This document shows positions 7,490 to 12,922 of a stretch of 14,813 bases of DNA, piece by piece. Below the pieces are notes generated by a model. It made no database searches. It saw only the letters and a list, made by a program, of their open reading frames with translations, and was not told the DNA's origin. The stretch lies in the NCBI GenBank assembly GCA_049609065.1, contig JBMYYE010000059.1, forward strand, positions 1 through 14,813, given 5' to 3'. The stretch comes from JBMYYE01 sp049609065 (lineage in GTDB: Bacteria; Pseudomonadota; Alphaproteobacteria; Rhodobacterales; Rhodobacteraceae). The translations under genes and the position numbers were made by a program. Each line of letters starts with the position of its first letter. Within the stretch, counting starts at the first letter, position 1.

Positions 7490-8266
7490 CTATTGCCGCT
7501 CGATAAGCTTTTCCGTCAACACCGCCGCCATTTCACAAACCGATTTCGCAATCGTAGGAATGGTCTCTATCGTCACCCGCGCCGCAAGGCCCGATACAGA
7601 TATTGCCGCAACGGGATCCTGATCGCCCGACCACACAACCGCAGCAACACAGCGCATGCCCAATACGTATTCTTCATCATCAACAGCATATCCATTAGCC
7701 CGAATGCGCGCGATTTCGTCAAACACTTCTGATTTGGATTTCAGGCTCATTGGGGTCATGGGATAGAGCCCTTGACGTTGCACCAAATTCGAAATCGCAT
7801 CATCAGGCCATGTTGCCACAATCGCCTTTCCCATTCCTGAATTTAAGATCGGAACCCGCCCACCAGGGGGGGCGATAGCGCGCATAATTTCACGGCTTTC
7901 GATTTGGGCGATGGTCACAGCTTCTTCGGCTTGGATCACCCCAAGATTTGCGGTTTCACGAGTCCGGTCGCGCAATTTGCGTAAAATCGGCCGCGCCGGC
8001 AAAACCAACTTATCATGGAGCGTGTAGCTTTCACCAATGCTATGCGCACGGGGCCCAATGGACCAAGTTCCGTTTGCGGGGTTTTGTTGAACAAAATGAC
8101 GCCGTTCAAGCGTGGTCAAAAGCCGATGCACCGTTGAAATCGGAAGCCCCGTTTCAGGTGCAATATCAGACACCCGCTGCCCTGTCTTTTGCCGCGCCAA
8201 GCATTCGAGCACCTCTAAGGCCCGATCCACCGATTGCACAAGCCCCGTATCGCGCGTGTCTGCCAT
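7490..8266 (-). CDS. IclR family transcriptional regulator
   Basis: This 258-residue protein has the two-domain IclR layout. A winged helix-turn-helix spans about residues 9-72 (VQSVDRALEVLECLA, then VSDIAPETGLPISTVHRLLTTLERRHFV). A C-terminal effector-binding domain (about 80-255) contains LHDKLVLPARPILRKLRDRTRETANLGV and the typical DDEEYVLGMRCVAAVVW. The ATG complement is at 8264-8266, with AAGG (complement of 8274-8277) 7 bases upstream. It is divergent from malate synthase G, the classic target of glyoxylate/pyruvate-sensing IclR proteins in other bacteria, and lies upstream of soxBDAG on the same strand. Two perfect palindromes between it and glcB are candidate operators for both directions. 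Sensing of glyoxylate is inferred from context only; it could also answer to another C2-C3 acid. Confidence 0.93.
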   Translation of the reverse strand: MADTRDTGLVQSVDRALEVLECLARQKTGQRVSDIAPETGLPISTVHRLLTTLERRHFVQQNPANGTWSIGPRAHSIGESYTLHDKLVLPARPILRKLRDRTRETANLGVIQAEEAVTIAQIESREIMRAIAPPGGRVPILNSGMGKAIVATWPDDAISNLVQRQGLYPMTPMSLKSKSEVFDEIARIRANGYAVDDEEYVLGMRCVAAVVWSGDQDPVAAISVSGLAARVTIETIPTIAKSVCEMAAVLTEKLIERQ

Positions 8267-8291
8267 AGCTTTACCTTTCGTCAGAGATTAA

Positions 8292-8310
8292 TTTTCCACA
8301 TTATGGAAAA
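8292..8310. promoter_or_regulatory. Candidate IclR operator 1: TTTTCCA-N5-TGGAAAA
   Basis: A perfect 7-bp inverted repeat (arms 8292-8298 and 8304-8310, 5-base spacer) lies 25 bases before the iclR-type ATG and 67 bases before the glcB ATG. IclR-family operators are commonly short AT-rich dyads containing TGGAA/TTCCA, so this fits a site that controls both divergent genes. Confidence 0.5.
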
Positions 8311-8312
8311 CT

Positions 8313-8335
8313 ATTTTTCATTTATTGCGAAAAAT
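8313..8335. promoter_or_regulatory. Candidate IclR operator 2: ATTTTTC-N9-GAAAAAT
   Basis: A second perfect 7-bp inverted repeat (arms 8313-8319 and 8329-8335, 9-base spacer) lies on the glcB side. Its centre is 23 bp from that of the first palindrome, close to two helical turns. It shares the TTTTC/GAAAA half-site with its neighbour, which suggests paired binding by one regulator. Confidence 0.4.
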
Positions 8336-8377
8336 GCCGCAATCGCCAAGGATTATTCCAACAAAAAGGATTACATC

Positions 8378-10528
8378 ATGACATATGAATTGCATTCTGG
8401 GCTGCAGGTGGCAAAGCCGCTCGCAGATTTTGCTGAAACCAAGCTCCTTGCAGGAACATCCATTACGCCAGTGGCTTTCTGGTCTGGTTATGCCGCGCTT
8501 TTGGAAAAATTGGCCCCTCAAAATGCCACGCTTTTGGAAAAGCGTGAAACATTGCAAACCCAAATCGATGATTGGTCACGCGCGCGCAAAGGCAAACCTT
8601 TTGACGTGGCTGAGCACAAAGCTTTCCTAACTGAGATCGGCTATCTTGTACCCAAAGGTGCGCCTTTTAAAATAACGACAGAAAATGTTGATCCCGAAAT
8701 TGCACAAATTGCCGCCCCGCAATTGGTCGTTCCCGTGATGAATGCGCGTTATGCCCTCAATGCAGCCAATGCACGTTGGCGGTCGCTTTATGATGCGCTT
8801 TATGGAACTGATGCGCTCCCAGGTGTGGCATCTGGTTCTGGCTATGACCCTGAGCGCGGCGAAATGGCCGTGGCTTGGTCTGCTGATTTCCTCGACAAAG
8901 CGGTGCCTCTTTCTGCTGGATCACACAAAGATGTAACAAAATATATGCGAGATGGCGTGCATCTCATCGCGCAGATCAACGAGACGACCACCTCGTTTTC
9001 TGATCCAAGTTGTTTTGTTGCCTATAGCGAAACCGATACAACGGCGAACTATATTCTCAAACATAACAATCTCCATATTGAATTGGTCATTGATCCATCT
9101 CACCCGGTTGGTGCCGCGCGTGCTTCGGGGCTTCGGGATGTGGTGCTAGAAAGCGCGATGACCGCCATTCACGATTGCGAAGATTCCGTTGCCGCCGTGG
9201 ATGCGGAGGACAAAATCATTGCCTATTCCAATTGGCTCGGCTTGATGGATGGGACATTAGAAGAAAAATTTGAAAAAGCCGGCAAAACCGTCACCCGCGT
9301 TTTACAACAAGACCGCCAGATGACGGCACCTGACGGCACAGATATCACATTAAAAGGGCGGACCGTGGCGCTTGTGCGCAATGTCGGTCACCTGATGACC
9401 ACCGATGCGGTTTTGATGAATGGGCAAGAAACGCCCGAAGGAATGCTCGATGCGCTTTTCACCGTCGCCGCTTGTTTGCATGACCGCGCGCGTGCTGAAA
9501 ACACCAATTCGGCCACAGGCTCCGTTTATGTGGTAAAACCAAAAATGCACGGGCCAGAAGAAGCCGCCTTAGCAGAAGATATCTATGCAGGGGTTGAAGA
9601 CATTCTTGGCCTCCCTCGCAATACCGTAAAATTGGGCGTAATGGATGAAGAACGCCGCACATCAGCCAACTTAACCGAATGTATGCGGGCCGTGAAAAAC
9701 CGTTTGGTTTTCATCAATACGGGGTTTTTGGACCGCACGGGGGATGAAATCCACACGGCAATGCAGCTCGGGCCGGTGGTACCCAAAGAAGAAATGAAAG
9801 AGGCCGGATGGCTCGCGGCTTACGAAGACGGAAATGTCGATGCGGGGCTTGAAACCCATCTCGTTGGGCGGGGCCAAATCGGCAAAGGCATGTGGGCCAA
9901 GCCTGATGACATGGCGGAAATGCTGGATGTTAAAATAGGTCACCCGAAATCTGGCGCCAACACCGCATGGGTGCCATCCCCAACGGCCGCGACCCTTCAC
10001 GCGACGCATTACCATGAGGTCAATGTATTTGACATCATGGACACCCTAAAAACACGCGAAAAGGCCGCATTAGAGACGCTTTTGACACCGCCAATGATGA
10101 CGGGTCGCAATTTAACCGAAGGCGAAGTTCAACACGGGCTCGACAATAATTGCCAATCCATCCTTGGCTATGTGGTGCGCTGGGTGGATCAAGGTGTTGG
10201 GTGCTCCAAGGTGCCAGATCTTAACGATGTGGCCTTAATGGAAGATCGTGCAACATTGCGGATCAGTTCACAAATTCTAGCCAATTGGCACATGCATGGT
10301 ATTGTTTCAGAAGAACAAATCATCGACAGCCTCAAACGAATGGCTATAAAAGTTGATGCGCAAAACGTGGATGATGCCGCCTATCACCCTATGGCACCCG
10401 CCTATGATGGGCCGGCTTTTGCCGCGGCGCGCGATCTTATCCTTAAGGGTGCGTCACAACCATCAGGCTATACGGAGCCGCTTTTGCATGCCTATCGCCG
10501 CAAGGCCAAAGCACTTTATAACGCATAA
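8378..10528 (+). CDS. glcB: Malate synthase G
   Basis: This 716-residue enzyme condenses glyoxylate with acetyl-CoA to give malate and CoA in the cytoplasm. Its length fits the monomeric G isoform (about 720), not the shorter A isoform. Seen motifs: ALVRNVGHLMT with Arg334 (catalytic Arg in the family), GVMDEERRTSANL with the magnesium-binding Glu (about 424), INTGFLDRTGDEIHT with Asp452 (metal binding), VGCSKVPD (active-site Cys region), and LMEDRATLRISSQ with the catalytic-base Asp. The start is the ATG at 8378 with AAGGA at 8366-8370, 7 bases upstream. An open extension to a TTG (8234) would overlap the iclR-type gene and the operator region, so it is rejected. The gene is divergent from an IclR-type regulator. 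Glycolate-operon genes (glcDEF) are not adjacent, so the glyoxylate source is not shown here. Confidence 0.98.
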   Translation: MTYELHSGLQVAKPLADFAETKLLAGTSITPVAFWSGYAALLEKLAPQNATLLEKRETLQTQIDDWSRARKGKPFDVAEHKAFLTEIGYLVPKGAPFKITTENVDPEIAQIAAPQLVVPVMNARYALNAANARWRSLYDALYGTDALPGVASGSGYDPERGEMAVAWSADFLDKAVPLSAGSHKDVTKYMRDGVHLIAQINETTTSFSDPSCFVAYSETDTTANYILKHNNLHIELVIDPSHPVGAARASGLRDVVLESAMTAIHDCEDSVAAVDAEDKIIAYSNWLGLMDGTLEEKFEKAGKTVTRVLQQDRQMTAPDGTDITLKGRTVALVRNVGHLMTTDAVLMNGQETPEGMLDALFTVAACLHDRARAENTNSATGSVYVVKPKMHGPEEAALAEDIYAGVEDILGLPRNTVKLGVMDEERRTSANLTECMRAVKNRLVFINTGFLDRTGDEIHTAMQLGPVVPKEEMKEAGWLAAYEDGNVDAGLETHLVGRGQIGKGMWAKPDDMAEMLDVKIGHPKSGANTAWVPSPTAATLHATHYHEVNVFDIMDTLKTREKAALETLLTPPMMTGRNLTEGEVQHGLDNNCQSILGYVVRWVDQGVGCSKVPDLNDVALMEDRATLRISSQILANWHMHGIVSEEQIIDSLKRMAIKVDAQNVDDAAYHPMAPAYDGPAFAAARDLILKGASQPSGYTEPLLHAYRRKAKALYNA

Positions 10529-10547
10529 AGGACACGTAAAACATCGA

Positions 10548-10585
10548 TTATGGTGCGATTATTTCTTATAAGTGTCGCACCATAA
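10548..10585 (+). promoter_or_regulatory. Perfect 11-bp inverted repeat before the dehalogenase gene
   Basis: TTATGGTGCGA (10548-10558) and TCGCACCATAA (10575-10585) are exact complements with a 16-base loop. The loop itself contains the palindrome CTTATAAG (10565-10572). The 3' arm ends directly at the GAGGA ribosome binding site (10586-10590) of the dehalogenase gene. No T tract follows, so it is not a standard terminator. It may be an operator dyad or an RNA hairpin that affects the ratio of glcB to dehalogenase expression. Confidence 0.5.
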
Positions 10586-10597
10586 GAGGACAGGCCA

Positions 10598-11299
10598 ATG
10601 ACCCACACCCAAAACCCATCCATTAAAGCGATTGCATTTGATGCCTATGGAACGCTTTTCGACGTTTTTTCGGTCGGGGCCTTAATCGAAACGTTCTTTC
10701 CAAACAAAGGAGCCGCCGCAGCCATCACCTGGCGCGATAAACAAATTGAATACACACGGCTTCGCACCATGTGTGATCGCTACGTGGATTTTTGGCACGT
10801 CACAGAAGACGCGCTTCGGTTCACGGCCGCATTTCATGCGTTAGACATGCAACCGGAGCAGTTTACGGCACTGATGGATCAATATGCCGAACTCGCTGCG
10901 TTTCCTGAAAATAAGCACGCACTCACTCAACTGAAAGAGGCGGGCATTCCCATGGCCATCTTGTCAAATGGCACACCAAAGATGCTTCAATCTGCACTCA
11001 CATCTTCAGGGTTAACATCATTTTTTGATCATGTTCTGAGTGTCGAAGATGTAAAACAGTTCAAAACCGCACCCGCCGCCTATCAGCTCGGGCCTGACGC
11101 CTTTCGCTGTGATGTAAATGAAATCCTGTTTGTGTCTTCAAACTGCTGGGACATTTGTGGGGCCTCATGGTTTGGCTATCAAACATTGTGGCTAAACCGC
11201 TACAACCACCCCCTAGAAGAACTAGGCCCATCCCCAGATCACATTGGCCGCGCGCTCACGGATGTTGTTGAGCATACCTTCATGCTCTCTTCAAAGTAA
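10598..11299 (+). CDS. Haloacid dehalogenase, type II (L-2-haloacid dehalogenase-like)
   Basis: This 233-residue HAD-superfamily hydrolase matches the (S)-2-haloacid dehalogenase group, which replaces the halogen of short 2-halo acids with hydroxyl. The nucleophile motif is FDAYGTLFDV with Asp15 and Thr19; the DAYGT form is typical of type II dehalogenases and unlike the DxDGT of phosphatases. Other expected residues are present: Arg46, Ser123-Asn124 in ILSNGTP, Lys156 with Tyr162 in KTAPAAYQL, and Ser180-Ser181-Asn182 with Asp185 in FVSSNCWDICGA. The start has GAGGA 7 bases upstream. The gene follows glcB by 69 bases on the same strand. Haloacetates would give glycolate or glyoxylate, which malate synthase can assimilate after oxidation where needed. 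That pathway link is inference, and the physiological substrate may not be halogenated. Confidence 0.9.
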   Translation: MTHTQNPSIKAIAFDAYGTLFDVFSVGALIETFFPNKGAAAAITWRDKQIEYTRLRTMCDRYVDFWHVTEDALRFTAAFHALDMQPEQFTALMDQYAELAAFPENKHALTQLKEAGIPMAILSNGTPKMLQSALTSSGLTSFFDHVLSVEDVKQFKTAPAAYQLGPDAFRCDVNEILFVSSNCWDICGASWFGYQTLWLNRYNHPLEELGPSPDHIGRALTDVVEHTFMLSSK

Positions 11300-11330
11300 C
11301 GGATAAAACTTTAAGAAATTTACACTTTTA

Positions 11331-11351
11331 ATACTTCATTTTTTGAAGTAT
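11331..11351. promoter_or_regulatory. Candidate MarR operator 1: ATACTTCA-N5-TGAAGTAT
   Basis: A perfect 8-bp inverted repeat (arms 11331-11338 and 11344-11351) with a T-only 5-base spacer lies 31 bases before the marR-type ATG. The length of about 21 bp and the AT-rich arms are typical of sites bound by MarR dimers, which usually repress their own operon. As an RNA hairpin it would be weak and it has no trailing T tract, so an operator is likelier than a terminator of the upstream gene. Confidence 0.55.
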
Positions 11352-11364
11352 GTTGATATTGTCA

Positions 11365-11380
11365 TTTTCTTGAAAGAAAA
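11365..11380. promoter_or_regulatory. Candidate MarR operator 2: TTTTCTT-GA-AAGAAAA
   Basis: A second perfect inverted repeat (7-bp arms, 2-base spacer) ends 2 bases before the marR-type ATG at 11383 and covers its weak ribosome binding site (GAAAGAAAA). Its centre lies about 31 bp, three helical turns, from the first palindrome. The arms differ from those of the first site, so it may be bound more weakly or by another protein. Confidence 0.35.
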
Positions 11381-11382
11381 CC

Positions 11383-11874
11383 ATGTCCAATACCGAAGGT
11401 TTAATAACCACTGGCACCCCGACCGATTTACCGCCTGAGGTAAATATCCTCATGGGCATCTATATGTCCTATTGGAAGATTGATGAGGTCGTGGAGCAGA
11501 TCAATATTATGTCCGCTCTCAATCGAAATGAGCGACAGCTTCTTGTCAATCTCGCGGCACCGCGGCGCATGAAAGAACTTGCAAGTGAAATGCAAATCTT
11601 ACCTTCAACCCTAACAGCAGTCGCCAACGGGTTAGAGGAACGTGACCTCCTTATACGAGAGCGCGACCCAGATGACCGTCGATCGTGGTTCTTAACCCTC
11701 ACCGACAGCGGCATCCAGAAACGTCATGCCCTTCTGGCGCGCGCGGTTGAAGTATTCACTGAAATTTCCGGTCTCAATGCCACCGAGATCGCCGAGCTTT
11801 CAACGCTTATGCAAAAAATCACACATAATATAAAAGCAAACGGCTTACCTGAAGGAGCGAAATTATGCTCATAA
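11383..11874 (+). CDS. MarR family transcriptional regulator
   Basis: This 163-residue protein has the MarR winged-helix core: RRMKELASEMQILPSTLTAVANGLEERDLLIRE (about 61-93) and the wing DPDDRRSWFLTLTDSG (95-110), the family's hallmark. N- and C-terminal helices for dimerisation flank it. It lies directly upstream of an RND adaptor gene, overlapping it by 10 bases, with two palindromes in front. By analogy with other MarR-pump operons it is probably a local repressor released by a pump substrate. The ligand is unknown. The ribosome binding site is weak (AAAGAAAA), in keeping with low expression. Confidence 0.93.
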   Translation: MSNTEGLITTGTPTDLPPEVNILMGIYMSYWKIDEVVEQINIMSALNRNERQLLVNLAAPRRMKELASEMQILPSTLTAVANGLEERDLLIRERDPDDRRSWFLTLTDSGIQKRHALLARAVEVFTEISGLNATEIAELSTLMQKITHNIKANGLPEGAKLCS

Positions 11875-12914
11875 AACAAACTGCTACACTTGCGCTTTCT
11901 GCCTTTCTCTTCGCGGGACATCCTGGCTTCGCCCAAGAAGCCCTAAAACCCGTAAAGATTATCACAGCCAGTGACCAAGGCCCCGAAATGACACGGCAAT
12001 TCTTTGGACAAGTGGTTGCGCGACAAACGGTTGACCTTGCGTTTCAGGTTCCGGGACAGGTTATTAACTTCCCTGTTATCGAAGGCGCCACGCTCCGCGA
12101 AGGGGACCTCGTTGCACAGCTTGATTTGGAAAGCTTTGAGCTCAAACTGAAGCAAGCAAAGCTACAAAAAGACCAAGCCGATCGCACATTAAAGCGGCTC
12201 CAAACTCTTTCAAAATCCTCAGCAAGCCAAGTGCGCATTGATGATGCTGCCACCCAAGCCGCACTTGCTGATGTTGCTGTCGAAAACGCCGCTTTTGCGC
12301 TCAAACATGCAACATTAACCGCACCGTTTGAGGCCCTCGTCGCCACACGCAATATCGCGAACTTTACAACAATTGGCGCAGGCGCACCTATCGTGCGACT
12401 GCATGACATGTCGGAAATCCGTATCGAAGTAGATGTTCCAGAAGTGCTTTTCTTACGCGCGGAATCGGCACCAAACGTAGAAATCAACGCAAAATTTCCA
12501 TCCTCAGATCAACTTTTCCCGCTAAGCTTACGAGAATTTAACGCGGAAACGTCCAAAGTTGGCCAATCATATCGCGTGACGCTTGGCATGACACCACCAA
12601 AGGGGCTCCGGATTTTACCTGGGGCATCCGCAACGGTCATTGTAACGTTCAAAGATGAATTTAAGGGCGTGATTGTCGTACCCAAAACATCCGTTTTCAC
12701 AGACGAACGTGGGACGCCGAACGTATTTATTTTCACACCAAGTAATGAAACTGACGGCACCCTTTCAAAGGCCGTGGTCGAAATCACACCCGCCCCAAAT
12801 GGTATGGTTGCCATCACTTCTGGCGTACCAACCGGAAGCGAAATCGTCGCTGCGGGTGGTGCTGCGCTCAAAGATGGTGAACCTGTTCGCCGCTTCAACG
12901 GTTTCGGAAATTAG
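11865..12914 (+). CDS. RND efflux periplasmic adaptor subunit (membrane fusion protein)
   Basis: This 349-residue protein links an RND pump to an outer-membrane channel. Residues 1-23 form a signal peptide (positively charged start, hydrophobic core ATLALSAFLFA, cleavage probably after GFA). No lipobox Cys is present, so it is likely not a lipoprotein. The first lipoyl half lies at about 59-87 (LAFQVPGQVINFPVIEGATLREGDLVAQLD), a coiled-coil hairpin at about 88-148, and the second lipoyl half at about 149-180 (LTAPFEALVATRNIANFTTIGAGAPIVRL). A beta-barrel and membrane-proximal domain follow. The start has GGAG about 8 bases upstream and overlaps the marR stop. The pump gene begins 8 bases after its stop, so all three are probably one transcript. 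Confidence 0.93.
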   Translation: MLIKQTATLALSAFLFAGHPGFAQEALKPVKIITASDQGPEMTRQFFGQVVARQTVDLAFQVPGQVINFPVIEGATLREGDLVAQLDLESFELKLKQAKLQKDQADRTLKRLQTLSKSSASQVRIDDAATQAALADVAVENAAFALKHATLTAPFEALVATRNIANFTTIGAGAPIVRLHDMSEIRIEVDVPEVLFLRAESAPNVEINAKFPSSDQLFPLSLREFNAETSKVGQSYRVTLGMTPPKGLRILPGASATVIVTFKDEFKGVIVVPKTSVFTDERGTPNVFIFTPSNETDGTLSKAVVEITPAPNGMVAITSGVPTGSEIVAAGGAALKDGEPVRRFNGFGN

Positions 12915-12922
12915 GCTGGCCC

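Noticed and set aside
8348..8373. Direct repeat AAGGATTA (8348-8355 and 8366-8373) before glcB
   Set aside because: The second copy is the ribosome binding site region and the first is probably a chance match; there is too little to claim a function.
8234..8377. N-terminal extension of malate synthase from a TTG start
   Set aside because: It overlaps the iclR-type gene and the operator palindromes and does not match the family N terminus, while the ATG at 8378 has a good ribosome binding site.
10598..11299. Phosphoglycolate phosphatase as the identity of the HAD protein next to glcB
   Set aside because: Phosphatases of that group carry DxDGTL at the nucleophile; this protein has DAYGTLFDV and the SSNCWD motif of type II dehalogenases.
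11331..11351. Intrinsic terminator for the dehalogenase gene
   Set aside because: The stem is AT-rich and weak, the T run is in the loop and not after the stem, and the position directly upstream of marR fits an operator better.
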